Made by a program: the position numbers and the translations under genes
Shown here: one piece after another, positions 7,911 through 16,680 of the stretch
Layout: every line of letters starts with the position of its first letter
Position numbering within the stretch: position 1 is the first letter of the stretch
From: Paenibacillus profundus
GTDB taxonomy: Bacteria > Bacillota > Bacilli > Paenibacillales > Paenibacillaceae
Reading direction: 5' to 3'
DNA: 43,266 nucleotides
Assembly (NCBI RefSeq): GCF_021369635.1
Contig: NZ_JAJNBZ010000043.1
Span: 1-43,266, forward strand
Notes under the pieces: model-generated
What the model was told of the DNA's origin: nothing
The model's database searches: none
What the model saw: the letters and a program-made list of their open reading frames with translations, nothing else

Positions 7911-9809
7911 TCAAGCCCGGGTCATCACATTGTTCCCATGTGCGAACAACATCGTATGAACTTCCTTCGCTAGACGTTCAGCCGTCAAGCCAACCTCCAG
8001 GCGTTGTTCTTTAATGCTTCCGTGCTCGACGAAGCAATCCGGAACACCTATCGGCTTGATTTTAACTCCGAATAGATTATTCTCCGCATAAAATTCCATC
8101 ACCGCGCTCGCTAATCCACCGGCTATGGCTCCTTCTTCCATGACAAGAAGAGGGATTTGTTCCTTGGCTAGCTGAATCAACATTGCTTCATCCAGCGGCT
8201 TGATGAAACGGGCATTAATGATACGCAATTGTATTCCTTCGCGCCGCAATTGCTCCGCCGCTTCTTCCGCCACTTGCACCATCGGTCCGATGGCAAGTAC
8301 AACTGCATGATCGCCCTGGCGAACGATTTCCCATGATCCGATCGGTATGGGAGTCAGCACTTCATCCAGCTTCACACCAACACCGTTGATGCGCGGGTAA
8401 CGCACTGCAATAGGCCCGGCTTCATAATCCACCGCTGTCTTGAGCATGTGGCGCAGCTCGTTCTCGTCCTTCGGCATCATCAGCACCATGTTCGGGATAT
8501 GACGCAAGAATGTAATATCGAACACACCATGATGCGTTTCGCCGTCCGGCCCGACAAATCCAGCGCGGTCGATGGCGAATACGACGTTGGCATGCTGACG
8601 GCAAATGTCATGTACGACTTGGTCGTACGCCCGCTGCAGGAAAGTCGAATAGACGGCGAACACCGGCTTCATCCCTTCCATTGCAAGCGCTGCGCACATG
8701 GTGGCCGCATGCTGTTCCGCTATGCCGACATCGATCATACGGCCCGGAAACGTCTCAGCGAACTTCAGCAACCCCGAACCGCCCGGCATCGCCGGCGTTA
8801 CCGCGACGATTCGCTCGTCCTGCTGCGCCAGTTCGATTAAGGTGTTCGAGAACACTTCCGTATACATCGGATTGCCGACCGCCTTCAACGGTTGACCGGA
8901 TTCAATCTTGTAGGGCGAGATGCCGTGCCACTTGTGCGAATCGGCTTCCGCAGGAGAATATCCCTTGCCTTTGGTTGTCAAGACATGGACGAGCACCGGA
9001 CCATCCACGCGCTCCGCTTGCTGGAAAATGTCAATCAGCTTATCTACATCGTGACCGTCGACCGGTCCGAAATACTTCAAGCCGAATTCTTCGAACAGCA
9101 TACCGGAAACGACGAGATACTTGAGGCTGTCCTTCATCCGTTCCGCTGTCTTGGCCAGCTTGCCTCCGATGGCTGGAATCTTCTTTAGAAGCTGTTCCAC
9201 TTCTTCTTTCGCTTTTTTGTAATTGCGGTCAGAGCGTATTTTGCTCAAGTAATTATGTAGAGCTCCAACGTTCGGCGCAATCGACATTTCATTATCATTC
9301 AAGACGACCATTAATTTCTTCTGTTCATGCCCTATATGGTTGAGCGCTTCCAGAGCCATCCCGCCAGTGAGCGCGCCATCTCCAATGACGGCAACCACTT
9401 TGCTGTCTTCTCCTTTGAAATCGCGTGACAATGCCATCCCCATCGCCGCTGACAAGGAAGTGCTGCTATGGCCTGCTTCCCACACATCGTGCTCGCTCTC
9501 CGCACGTTTGACGAAGCCGCACAATCCTTTGTATTGGCGCAGTGTATCAAACCGCTCCTTGCGCCCAGTCAAAATCTTATGTACATAAGCCTGATGACCG
9601 ACGTCGAATATCATTTTATCCTTGGGACTGTCATATAAATAATGCAGGACAAGCGTCAGCTCGACAACACCCAAGTTAGGAGCCAAATGTCCGCCTGTTG
9701 CAGATAATTTTTCGATCAGAAATTGACGAATTTCCTCCGCCAATGGAACTAACTGTTCTTTAGTCATTCGCTTTAAATCGCTAGGTTGGTTAATCTGTTC
9801 GAGCAGCAC
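7911..9809 (-). CDS. dxs: 1-deoxy-D-xylulose-5-phosphate synthase
   Basis: Dxs condenses pyruvate and glyceraldehyde-3-phosphate, using thiamine diphosphate, in the first step of the MEP isoprenoid pathway. The 632 residues match the family (about 620-640). The cofactor motif is [19 protein letters not shown] with the NDNEMS end (about residues 142-175). The transketolase-like pyrimidine domain carries [17 protein letters not shown] and [15 protein letters not shown]. The start is GTG at 9807-9809 behind GAGGGA and overlaps the end of oapA by 20 bases, which suggests translational coupling. Its position after ispA, OLE RNA and oapA is the classic OLE neighbourhood. Confidence 0.97.
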   Translation of the reverse strand: MLLEQINQPSDLKRMTKEQLVPLAEEIRQFLIEKLSATGGHLAPNLGVVELTLVLHYLYDSPKDKMIFDVGHQAYVHKILTGRKERFDTLRQYKGLCGFVKRAESEHDVWEAGHSSTSLSAAMGMALSRDFKGEDSKVVAVIGDGALTGGMALEALNHIGHEQKKLMVVLNDNEMSIAPNVGALHNYLSKIRSDRNYKKAKEEVEQLLKKIPAIGGKLAKTAERMKDSLKYLVVSGMLFEEFGLKYFGPVDGHDVDKLIDIFQQAERVDGPVLVHVLTTKGKGYSPAEADSHKWHGISPYKIESGQPLKAVGNPMYTEVFSNTLIELAQQDERIVAVTPAMPGGSGLLKFAETFPGRMIDVGIAEQHAATMCAALAMEGMKPVFAVYSTFLQRAYDQVVHDICRQHANVVFAIDRAGFVGPDGETHHGVFDITFLRHIPNMVLMMPKDENELRHMLKTAVDYEAGPIAVRYPRINGVGVKLDEVLTPIPIGSWEIVRQGDHAVVLAIGPMVQVAEEAAEQLRREGIQLRIINARFIKPLDEAMLIQLAKEQIPLLVMEEGAIAGGLASAVMEFYAENNLFGVKIKPIGVPDCFVEHGSIKEQRLEVGLTAERLAKEVHTMLFAHGNNVMTRA

Positions 9810-10416
9810 GGGATTTCCCTCGCTTTCGTTGTTTCGATTTGCTGCGTTTCTTAGTGAAGAGCGAAATTTTTAGTTTCGTTTCTAAAACATAAAAGCATTT
9901 GCCAATAATCAGCACAATTGGTGTTGCATAATAAATGGCAAATGATTTCCCCAATGCTTTGCCTCCCACTGTCAACGCTGAAACGAGACCAGTGAAGACA
10001 ACGCTCGTAACCGTCTTCAACAGCGCCGTGTCCGCATCCATTGCATACAGCAGATTCGTTACGACGATGGCTGTTGCCGCTCCGCTAATAACCCCCGTAA
10101 TATCACCAATGACGTCATTGCAGAAATTAGAGAACCGGTCTGCGTTGCGCACGATAGAAATCGCCTGCTTGGCACCATGGACCTTCTCTGATGCCATGGC
10201 GTGGAACGGCGTTTCATTCGCTGCCGCTGCAGCTAAGCCCATCATATCAAAAAACACTCCGATAAGCACGAGCAAGAGCACGATCACCATGCCAATGCTC
10301 CAGCCCACTCCTTCCAGCATCGCGGTCGATGTGACGGAGAAGACGGCAGCAAGCGCAAACGTGATGAAGAAAATCAAGACGCTCCATCTAACGGAATGTT
10401 TAAATGAGAATTTCAT
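9790..10416 (-). CDS. oapA: OLE-associated membrane protein OapA (DUF21-like)
   Basis: This 208-residue multipass membrane protein has four likely transmembrane segments: about 12-32, 38-58, 112-126 and 134-170, the last possibly two. Between segments two and three lies a polar loop ([20 protein letters not shown]) resembling DUF21/CNNM-type membrane domains. The C-terminus is a very basic tail ([20 protein letters not shown]), a good candidate for RNA contact. In Bacillus halodurans the equivalent gene, directly downstream of the OLE RNA gene and upstream of dxs, encodes the protein that binds OLE RNA and carries it to the membrane. Position, size and membrane topology all agree. Assignment rests mainly on context and resemblance, since I could not run a search. 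Confidence 0.85.
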   Translation of the reverse strand: MKFSFKHSVRWSVLIFFITFALAAVFSVTSTAMLEGVGWSIGMVIVLLLVLIGVFFDMMGLAAAAANETPFHAMASEKVHGAKQAISIVRNADRFSNFCNDVIGDITGVISGAATAIVVTNLLYAMDADTALLKTVTSVVFTGLVSALTVGGKALGKSFAIYYATPIVLIIGKCFYVLETKLKISLFTKKRSKSKQRKRGKSRAARTD

Positions 10417-10499
10417 TATATTAGTCGTTCCATCCTTTAAGAGGTTACATTTTATAAATAACGAATTAACTGATGTAATAAATATATTGGGAGTGGTAA

Positions 10500-11143
10500 C
10501 TTCTTAAGTAAACGCTGTGGCTTAGGTCCAGTAGGTTTTCCCAGACGACCACCTATTCGTCGCCGAACAGGCAGTTTCCCTTTACGGTCGTCTTGACGTC
10601 GTTGCCGATCGTCAGACTGAATTACCACTTAGTCCACACTATAATCCCCAAGAAGTCTCACGCACGTGAACAGTCTAGGAGTTTTCCTCGAGCAGCCCTG
10701 AACCAACCCTTAGCCTCTTTTGCAAACCAGATTTCAAACGGCATCCGAAATGATGGCCTTTGGCCGAAGGACATCAGTTCTACACATCCGCTATCCCTGC
10801 AGATTCACTCAAGGCAGGCTACGCTACAAACAAGCCGGGTTCGTACAGTACCATTTCATTAAGTAAGAGGAAATGATATGTGCGACTCGCAATGTAGGTT
10901 CATACCCCAAGCCGTAATGCGACGCGCGAGGGCGTCGTACCACGCACTTGGGCCTCCGCGGAAGCGGGGTCAACGCCCACATGCCATTGTGGATCGCCCC
11001 ACAACCTTAACTCCCAGCATCAGCCCCCGACTGGGCGTCGAAAGCCAACACCAGGAACTTCATCGATGTGCCCTTTGGCGAATTTTTAGGCCCGCCTTCA
11101 ATGTTGGGAGGCCGACTAGAATACTGCACCACTCTACGTAAGC
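10500..11143 (-). ncRNA. ole: OLE RNA (ornate large extremophilic RNA)
   Basis: The roughly 760-bp gap between ispA and oapA has no credible coding frame but is GC-rich and full of potential helices. On the minus strand these include GGCC-AAA-GGCC (10755-10765) inside a longer GATG/CATC pairing, GACGC facing GCGTC near 10921-10936, CCGC facing GCGG near 10955, and CCCAG facing CTGGG near 11010-11040. OLE RNAs are about 600 nt, lie beside isoprenoid genes and precede oapA. Here the order ispA-RNA-oapA-dxs is the textbook arrangement. The 5' end near 11143 is set by the extended -10 promoter just upstream. The 3' end near 10500 is an estimate, where the structured sequence gives way to AT-rich DNA. 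OLE forms a ribonucleoprotein at the membrane and is linked to tolerance of alcohol, cold and Mg2+. Confidence 0.88.
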
Positions 11144-11148
11144 CCTAT

Positions 11149-11157
11149 TATATCACA
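11149..11157 (-). promoter_or_regulatory. Extended -10 promoter for OLE RNA
   Basis: On the minus strand TGATATAAT (11149-11157) is a perfect -10 with the TGn extension. The region 17 bases upstream (11172-11177) has only a weak -35, usual for extended -10 promoters. It lies between the end of ispA and the structured RNA and would start transcription near 11142, so OLE need not depend on read-through from ispA. Confidence 0.7.
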
Positions 11158-11180
11158 TTTTTTATCGTTTTACGCGCCAT

Positions 11181-12104
11181 TTAATGGTTTCTCTTCATTA
11201 AATAGTCAGCCAATTCGAACAAACGTTCCGGTACAGGGAAGCCTGCATCACTTATCGCCTGCTTCGCTTCCCGCGTCAACCGTTCCACTTCTTGCTGTGA
11301 AGCTTCAAGACCGATAAAGTAAGGATAGGTCACTTTGCCACTCTTCTCATCGCTTCCTTTCGCTTTTCCGAGCATCGCTTCATCTCCGACGACATCCAAT
11401 ATATCGTCTTGAATTTGGAACGCTAAGCCGAGCTTTGTTCCATATATCGTCAACGCTTGAAGCTGCGCTTCATTTGCTCCGGCAATCCGCCCCCCGGCGC
11501 GCAGAGAGAATACGATTAGATCACCTGTCTTGTGCAAGTGAATGTATTCCAGCTGTTCGATCGTCGTAATCCCTTGTTCGCCCAGCATATCGGCTGCTTG
11601 TCCACCGACCATGCCTCTCATGCCGGCATATTCCGCCAATTCTTCCACGATAGCGAGCGCCACATCTGCAGGAACACCGAATTGGCGGGAGCTCTGCACG
11701 ATCGTATGGAACGCGTGCGTTAGCAATCCATCACCTGCCAAGATGGCCATAGCTTCGCCATATACTTTATGGTTCGTCGGTTTGCCGCGCCGGTAATCGT
11801 CATTGTCCAACGCAGGCAAGTCATCATGAACGAGCGAATAGGTGTGAATCATCTCGACGGCGCAGGCAACGGGCTCTGCAGCCACATCTCTTCCATTCAA
11901 GCTTTCGCAAGCCAGCAATACGCACACAGGCCGAAGGCGCTTTCCACCCGCCATTAGTGAATAGTGCATTGCTTGTCTCAACGGATCGGGCACATACCAG
12001 TTGGAAGGCAGCATGGCCGGAAGCAATTGTTCCAGCCTAGTCACTCGATCTTTCAAGTAAGAGGTGAACGATCCGGCGGGATGAGGATTAATCAATGACA
12101 CCAC
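11181..12104 (-). CDS. ispA: Farnesyl diphosphate synthase (polyprenyl synthetase)
   Basis: IspA condenses dimethylallyl diphosphate with isopentenyl diphosphate to geranyl and farnesyl diphosphate. The first Asp-rich motif is VHDDLPALDNDDYRRGKPTNH, which holds the chain-length region. The second is FQIQDDILDVVGD. GGKRLRPVCVLLAC carries the conserved Lys and Arg of the IPP site. The length of 307 residues is close to the usual 295-300. Several starts are possible (GTG at 12104 or 12101, TTG at 12095). The TTG has the best spacing from AGAGGG, while the longest frame is given here. All overlap the end of xseB, so translation is probably coupled. Confidence 0.95.
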   Translation of the reverse strand: MVSLINPHPAGSFTSYLKDRVTRLEQLLPAMLPSNWYVPDPLRQAMHYSLMAGGKRLRPVCVLLACESLNGRDVAAEPVACAVEMIHTYSLVHDDLPALDNDDYRRGKPTNHKVYGEAMAILAGDGLLTHAFHTIVQSSRQFGVPADVALAIVEELAEYAGMRGMVGGQAADMLGEQGITTIEQLEYIHLHKTGDLIVFSLRAGGRIAGANEAQLQALTIYGTKLGLAFQIQDDILDVVGDEAMLGKAKGSDEKSGKVTYPYFIGLEASQQEVERLTREAKQAISDAGFPVPERLFELADYLMKRNH

Positions 12105-12354
12105 CCTCTTCTTCAGGGCTGAACGGCTGTCGTTTCAATTCGCCGTTCTGTTCAGTCAGCATTTCGATCTTGCGCTCCACTTGCTGAAGCTTCTCGGAGC
12201 AGAACTTGGATAAGCGCATTCCTTCTTGAAATAGATCGATGGCTTGCTCAAGGGGAGCGTCACCACCCTCTAACTGCGAGACAATCAGTTCCAGTTTTTC
12301 TATCGCCGCTTCGAAATTCAGTTCTTCCATTATTTCGACTTCGCTCTTTGCCAT
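12088..12354 (-). CDS. xseB: Exodeoxyribonuclease VII small subunit
   Basis: XseB wraps the XseA subunit in exonuclease VII, which degrades single-stranded DNA from both ends. The 88 residues contain the family signature NFEAAIEKLELIVSQLEGGDAPLEQAIDLFQEGM, a two-helix coiled coil. An acidic tail follows (PEEEGG). The gene starts five bases after the xseA stop and its 3' end overlaps ispA, the standard xseA-xseB-ispA operon order. Confidence 0.95.
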   Translation of the reverse strand: MAKSEVEIMEELNFEAAIEKLELIVSQLEGGDAPLEQAIDLFQEGMRLSKFCSEKLQQVERKIEMLTEQNGELKRQPFSPEEEGGVID

Positions 12355-12359
12355 GGGAG

Positions 12360-13715
12360 TTATTCACGCTCTCCTTTCATAGACCATACTTGACAATTCA
12401 ATTGGCCGTCGCTTAATTTCACATTGACCACGTCTCCAAGCTGAACGTCTGCAATGGTACGTATAATTTTGGATTCCTGTTCGTCGTACACGAGGCTGTA
12501 GCCGCGTGACATGATCTTGAGCGGGCTAAGCGCGTCAAGCTGGCGCATATGGCCGCCAAGCACCATCTGATGCTGTCTCATCTGAGCCGCCATCGTACCT
12601 TGCAACTGCCGCTCAGCATTCGTCAGCCGCTGCCGAGCCGTGCGAATCTGATGGACTGGGGTCTGCTCACGCAGACGGCCGCGCAGTTCCTTCCAGCGTT
12701 CTTCCGCTTTGCCGATGTGCAGCACGGACCGATAGTGCAGTTGTTCGGTCAGTCGTTCCAAGCGATCTGCCTGCTTCAAGGTCAACTGCTCCGGTCTTCT
12801 CAACATGGAGGATTGCTGTGCGCGCATCAACCGCTCTTGATTGCGGTTCAGCAGACGGTTCATCCCGTGCTGCAGCCGCTGCTGCATATGGAGCAGATGC
12901 TTGCTCAGCTCCTCATGATGGATGACGGCAAGCTCCGCAGCAGCCGTCGGTGTCGGCGCGCGCAGATCGGCCACAAAGTCCGCAATCGTAAAGTCTGTCT
13001 CGTGTCCCACTGCCGAAATGACCGGAATGGAAGACCCGGCTATGGCACGCGCCACGATCTCTTCGTTAAAAGCCCACAGTTCTTCCAGTGAGCCGCCCCC
13101 GCGGCCAATGATAAGCACGTCCGCCTCTTGATGGCGATTCATCGCTTCAATCGCCGCAGCGATCGATGCGGCTGCTTGGGTCCCCTGCACAAGAACGGGA
13201 TAGAGCAGCACAGACATTCCGGGCTGTCTTCGCTTCAGCGTAATCATAATATCGCGGACTGCCGCACCCGTAGGTGACGTAATGACACCAATCGCCTTGG
13301 GGAATCGCGGTAGCGCACGCTTCCGTTCCTCTTCGAACAATCCTTCCACTTGCAGCCGTTCCTTAAGCTGCTCATATGCCATGTACAAACTTCCGATGCC
13401 GTCGGGCTGCATGTGCTGCGCGTAGAACTGGTATTGACCGTCCCGTTCGTATACCGTTACATATCCGCGCGCAATCACTCGAGTCCCTTCCTTAGGACGA
13501 AAAGCAAGCTTCTGATTATGGGAGGCAAACATAATCGTTCGAATGCGGCTATCTGCATCCTTCAACGTGAAATACATATGACCGCTGGAATGGTGCGTGA
13601 AGTTCGATATTTCGCCGCGCAGCCATACATCCTGCAGCATGGCGTCCCCTTCCAATTTCATACGGATATATCGGTTTACATCCTTAATGGACAGTATTCG
13701 CGTTTCTGAGGACAC
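12360..13715 (-). CDS. xseA: Exodeoxyribonuclease VII large subunit
   Basis: XseA is the catalytic subunit of exonuclease VII. Residues 1-100 form an OB-fold (VWLRGEISNFTHHSSGHMYFTLKD). The catalytic core includes GVITSPTGAAVRDI, the DVLIIGRGGGSLEELWAFNEE loop and SAVGHETDFTIADFVADLRAPTPTAAAELA. A long coiled-coil arm (about 260-390) binds XseB. The end MSRGYSLVYDEQ is typical. The GTG start (13713-13715) lies eight bases after GGAGG. The length of 451 residues fits the family. Confidence 0.97.
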   Translation of the reverse strand: MSSETRILSIKDVNRYIRMKLEGDAMLQDVWLRGEISNFTHHSSGHMYFTLKDADSRIRTIMFASHNQKLAFRPKEGTRVIARGYVTVYERDGQYQFYAQHMQPDGIGSLYMAYEQLKERLQVEGLFEEERKRALPRFPKAIGVITSPTGAAVRDIMITLKRRQPGMSVLLYPVLVQGTQAAASIAAAIEAMNRHQEADVLIIGRGGGSLEELWAFNEEIVARAIAGSSIPVISAVGHETDFTIADFVADLRAPTPTAAAELAVIHHEELSKHLLHMQQRLQHGMNRLLNRNQERLMRAQQSSMLRRPEQLTLKQADRLERLTEQLHYRSVLHIGKAEERWKELRGRLREQTPVHQIRTARQRLTNAERQLQGTMAAQMRQHQMVLGGHMRQLDALSPLKIMSRGYSLVYDEQESKIIRTIADVQLGDVVNVKLSDGQLNCQVWSMKGERE

Positions 13716-13746
13716 GACTTTTGCCTCCTTTCTGTACCCGCTCCTG

Positions 13747-14604
13747 TTACTGAATCTGATGAACCCGTTTCGCTGCCTTCAGTGTATTCACCATCAGCAT
13801 CGTAATCGTCATCGGGCCGACCCCGCCAGGCACCGGTGTTATCCAACTGCATTCCTCCACCACATCATCGAAGTTTACATCGCCCACTAACTTGCCGTTC
13901 TCCAACCGGTTCATGCCTACATCGATGACGACGGCACCCGGCTTAATGAACGAGCGATCTACGAAATGAGCTTTACCGATAGCGACAACCAATATGTCGG
14001 CCATGCGTGTAAGCTCACGCATGTTATTCGTACGGGAATGGCACATTGTGACGGTAGCGTTCTCTCTTTGCAGCAAGAGCGAGATCGGCTTTCCGACAAT
14101 GTTGCTCCGTCCGATGACGACGGCATGCTTTCCTTCGATTGGGATGCGATTGCGTTTCAGCATCTCCATCATGCCTGCTGGCGTGCATGGCAACAACGAC
14201 TCATCGCCGATTACCATGTTGCCGACGCTGATCGGATGGAACCCATCGACGTCTTTTTCCACGGAAATGGCATCAATTACGGCCTTTTCGTCAATATGCT
14301 TCGGCAGAGGGAGCTGAACGAGGATGCCATGAATGGTTCCCTGTTGATTCAGTTGATCCACAAGACCTAGCAACTGCTCTTGTGTCGTATCATTCGGCAG
14401 ACGATGCACCTCGGAATAAAATCCAAGCTCGAGGCATGCCTTATGCTTACTGTTGACATACACTTGCGAAGCCGGATCTTCACCAACGAGCACAACGGCC
14501 AGTCCCGGCTGAATTCCAAGTTCCTGCAATCGTGCGGTTTCCTGTTTAACCTCTTCGCGAATCGTGCGAGATAAAGCTTTACCATCCAATACAGATGCTG
14601 TCAT
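13747..14604 (-). CDS. folD: Bifunctional methylenetetrahydrofolate dehydrogenase/cyclohydrolase FolD
   Basis: FolD interconverts 5,10-methylene-, 5,10-methenyl- and 10-formyl-tetrahydrofolate for purine and formyl-Met synthesis. [13 protein letters not shown] holds the catalytic Lys near residue 54. [20 protein letters not shown] and the DVDGFHP loop bind folate. [12 protein letters not shown] is the NADP-binding motif, and the end [20 protein letters not shown] is diagnostic. The length of 285 residues is normal. GGGGGAG precedes the ATG. It lies between nusB and xseA as in B. subtilis. Confidence 0.97.
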   Translation of the reverse strand: MTASVLDGKALSRTIREEVKQETARLQELGIQPGLAVVLVGEDPASQVYVNSKHKACLELGFYSEVHRLPNDTTQEQLLGLVDQLNQQGTIHGILVQLPLPKHIDEKAVIDAISVEKDVDGFHPISVGNMVIGDESLLPCTPAGMMEMLKRNRIPIEGKHAVVIGRSNIVGKPISLLLQRENATVTMCHSRTNNMRELTRMADILVVAIGKAHFVDRSFIKPGAVVIDVGMNRLENGKLVGDVNFDDVVEECSWITPVPGGVGPMTITMLMVNTLKAAKRVHQIQ

Positions 14605-14673
14605 CGTCTACTCCCCCATTCATGAATCCACTGATGTCGTCATCACTGCTCTAACCAATCCGATGCCAGCTCT

Positions 14674-15156
14674 CTACTCTTCGATCTCGGCCTCTTCGGT
14701 GTCGGCTTCTGCGGATACTTGCGAGCGTTCGCTATCCCGCATCAGTTGACCGAGCACGCCGTTTACGAACTTGCCTGATTCATCCGTGCCGAAGTGCTTC
14801 GCCAAATTGATGGCTTCGTTAATTGCCACCTTCGGAGGAACGTCATCACGGAACTTCATTTCATAGCAAGCAAGACGCAGAATTTGTCTGTCGACACGCG
14901 ATAGCCGGTCCATTTGCCAATTTTTTAAGTAATGCGCCAAAATCATATCGATTTCTTCGCGCTGCTTCCAAGTAGCATGAACCCATTCTAGAACATGCTT
15001 ATGCATAGCCTCAGCATGCTCGGGCTTAACGCCGATTTCATTGTCTTGGTTCGATTCCGTGACGATCATGGCAACCGCTTGTTCCGGGGTTACCTCCGTC
15101 ATTTCAAGCTGATATAAGCTCTGAATAGCCATCTCTCTGGCGATGCGTCTTTTCAT
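14674..15156 (-). CDS. nusB: Transcription antitermination factor NusB
   Basis: NusB pairs with NusE (ribosomal protein S10) on boxA RNA to prevent premature termination in rRNA operons. The all-helical fold shows RRIAREMAIQSLYQLEM at the start, then DRLSRVDRQILRLACYEM and PPKVAINEAINLAKHFGTDESGKFVNGVLG. The length of 160 residues is slightly above normal because of an acidic C-terminal tail (EADTEEAEIEE). A GGAGG site stands seven bases before the ATG. It is the first gene after a strong terminator, so a promoter should lie in 15157-15235. Confidence 0.96.
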   Translation of the reverse strand: MKRRIAREMAIQSLYQLEMTEVTPEQAVAMIVTESNQDNEIGVKPEHAEAMHKHVLEWVHATWKQREEIDMILAHYLKNWQMDRLSRVDRQILRLACYEMKFRDDVPPKVAINEAINLAKHFGTDESGKFVNGVLGQLMRDSERSQVSAEADTEEAEIEE

Positions 15157-15235
15157 TATTTATCCTCCTGCGTATAAAGCGTCCGGCAACCCTATAGCTT
15201 CCTTATTTACTAAAAGTGACGAACTGATTCATTTA

Positions 15236-15315
15236 AAAAAATCCTATGCCCGCTCCGATTGTCTTCCGTCGGTCATCACCGGCGATCAAGGCAGTCGTTC
15301 GGAGCGTCCATAGGA
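15236..15315 (-). terminator. Large hairpin terminator between the Asp23/AmaP module and nusB
   Basis: The arms at 15242-15258 and 15299-15315 pair over 15 of 17 bases (TCCTATG..CGCTCCGA with its complement). They enclose a 40-base inner region with a smaller hairpin. On the minus strand a run of Ts follows (plus-strand As up to 15241). It starts directly after the stop codon at 15316, separating the acc/Asp23 transcript from the nusB operon. Confidence 0.8.
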
Positions 15316-15546
15316 CTACTTCAACCTTCTCCAACGTTCAGACAACCATGAACCGATACGTTGCCACGGGAACATGGGGCCCAAATGTAAGTCTTTCTGT
15401 CTGCCTACATTGTATCCGATGAATACAAGCAGCGCAAAGAAGAGCATATCCCAAAAGCCGACCATCAAATACAGCATGCCAAAAAAGATACCTGCCGCGA
15501 TGCCGATGATGCGTCCCCCGTGACTCTCCCAAATCTCTTTCCACAT
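15316..15546 (-). CDS. DUF2273 small membrane protein
   Basis: This 76-residue protein has two hydrophobic segments (about residues 10-30 and 32-46) with conserved Gly (GGRIIGIAAGIFFGMLYLMVG) and a basic, Trp-containing tail (WLSERWRRLK). That is the DUF2273 pattern. In Gram-positive bacteria such proteins are encoded beside Asp23 and AmaP and are thought to help anchor Asp23 at the membrane. The gene follows amaP by 14 bases and ends at a terminator, so it closes this small operon. Confidence 0.85.
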   Translation of the reverse strand: MWKEIWESHGGRIIGIAAGIFFGMLYLMVGFWDMLFFALLVFIGYNVGRQKDLHLGPMFPWQRIGSWLSERWRRLK

Positions 15547-15560
15547 GGAAAGCTCACCAC

Positions 15561-16100
15561 CTATTCAACGCGCGCTTTGAAGGTTTGCGTCTGTACGATA
15601 TTCGCGACATATACCGATACGTATGAGACCGGAATCCCTGTAATCTCTTGAACATAATCTCGAACTTGGCACTGCACTTCCTCCGTCATGCTGGGGATCG
15701 CCGTTTCTCCATCGACGACGGTGCGGATCATAATATCGAGTCCCGCTTCATTTGTACGGATGCGAGCCTTCAAATCCTTGACGCCTCTTACGCGAGCTGC
15801 CGCTTTGAGAGCTACATTTTCTATAGTTTCCAAAGAAATCTTAATATCGCCGATATCTGTACGCTGATCGATCGACGGCAGGGATGCACGCTCGCGGCGA
15901 ATGGATACGTAGAAAAAACGCACGCTCAGTAAAAATAAAACGGCGGCCGTCGCAATAACGGTCGTCTGAATCAAGAACGGTTCTGTAAAGTCAATCGGTC
16001 TGCCCATTAACCCCAATGCCGCCAATATGGCCGCTACCGAGATGGCACCGATGACAAAACTATACACAAACAACAAAAGCCTGTCCACAATTCTGCTCAC
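15561..16100 (-). CDS. amaP: Alkaline shock response membrane anchor protein AmaP
   Basis: AmaP tethers Asp23-type proteins to the membrane. The 179-residue protein has two transmembrane segments (about 7-32 and 46-65). The C-terminal Asp23-like domain contains ISLETIENVALKAAARVRGVKDLKARI and DYVQEITGIPVSYVSVYVANI. I place the start at the GTG at 16100, 11 bases after AAGGAGG (16112-16118). The in-frame ATG at 16145 lies inside a hairpin and has no ribosome binding site. It sits between an Asp23 protein and a DUF2273 protein, the usual set of three. Confidence 0.85.
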   Translation of the reverse strand: MSRIVDRLLLFVYSFVIGAISVAAILAALGLMGRPIDFTEPFLIQTTVIATAAVLFLLSVRFFYVSIRRERASLPSIDQRTDIGDIKISLETIENVALKAAARVRGVKDLKARIRTNEAGLDIMIRTVVDGETAIPSMTEEVQCQVRDYVQEITGIPVSYVSVYVANIVQTQTFKARVE

Positions 16101-16130
16101 GTTAGCCCGTGCCTCCTTGTTGAATGGCAG

Positions 16131-16159
16131 TAAACCCCCTGCCACCAGGAGGGGGTTTA
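16131..16159. terminator. Hairpin between asp23 and amaP
   Basis: TAAACCCCCT (16131-16140) and AGGGGGTTTA (16150-16159) are perfect inverted repeats with a 9-base loop. It lies 11 bases after the Asp23-family stop. Only three Ts sit in the descending arm, so it may be a partial terminator or an mRNA-processing stem that lowers amaP expression relative to asp23. Confidence 0.6.
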
Positions 16160-16170
16160 ACTTATCATAT

Positions 16171-16581
16171 TTACTTCACTCGTATTGGATTATCAACTTC
16201 CTCCAGCTTCTCCTGCGTCTTGAAGTGCACATCGTGAACATGCACATTCACTTCCACGACATGGAGACCCGTCATTGTCTCGATGGAACGCTTGACATTC
16301 TGTTGAATCTCATCAGCCACGGTCGGAATGCGGTGACCATATACAACGATAATATTTACGTCCACAGCCGCTTCGCGCTGCCCGACCTCAACCTTTACAC
16401 CTTTAGACAGGTTCTTGCGACCCAGCAGCTCGGCGATATCGCCTGCAAAGCCGCCGCTCATACCAGCAACACCCTCTACTTCAATTGTAGCAAGTCCTGC
16501 AATGACAGTTATGACTTCTGGCGCAATTTGAATATTACCTAGGTCCGTACGCTCAAAATCCGGAACGATCGTCTGATTCAT
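16171..16581 (-). CDS. yqhY: Asp23/Gls24 family envelope stress protein (YqhY)
   Basis: The 136-residue protein is one Asp23 domain: NIQIAPEVITVIAGLATIEVEGVAGMSGGFAGDIAELLG followed by VDVNIIVVYGHRIPTVADEIQQNVKRSIETMTGLHVVEVNVHVHDV. In B. subtilis the homologue YqhY is encoded directly after accBC, and its loss disturbs acetyl-CoA carboxylase activity. The same gene order here (accB-accC-yqhY) supports this identity. Downstream amaP and DUF2273 genes would give it a membrane anchor, unlike the B. subtilis arrangement. GGGGAG precedes the ATG. Confidence 0.9.
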   Translation of the reverse strand: MNQTIVPDFERTDLGNIQIAPEVITVIAGLATIEVEGVAGMSGGFAGDIAELLGRKNLSKGVKVEVGQREAAVDVNIIVVYGHRIPTVADEIQQNVKRSIETMTGLHVVEVNVHVHDVHFKTQEKLEEVDNPIRVK

Positions 16582-16680
16582 CCGTCACACACTCCCCATT
16601 ATTTTATGCCTTGAGGCGATTCTTGTCCGTTATTATTCTAACTATATCATTTGTCCATTTCTATGACAAACGACTCAATG

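Noticed and set aside
8681..9124. A 147-codon plus-strand frame inside dxs
   Set aside because: It is the antisense shadow of a fully recognisable dxs gene.
10593..11141. Two plus-strand open frames of 87-89 codons opposite the OLE region
   Set aside because: They lack ribosome binding sites and family resemblance, and lie antisense to a structured RNA gene in a conserved context.
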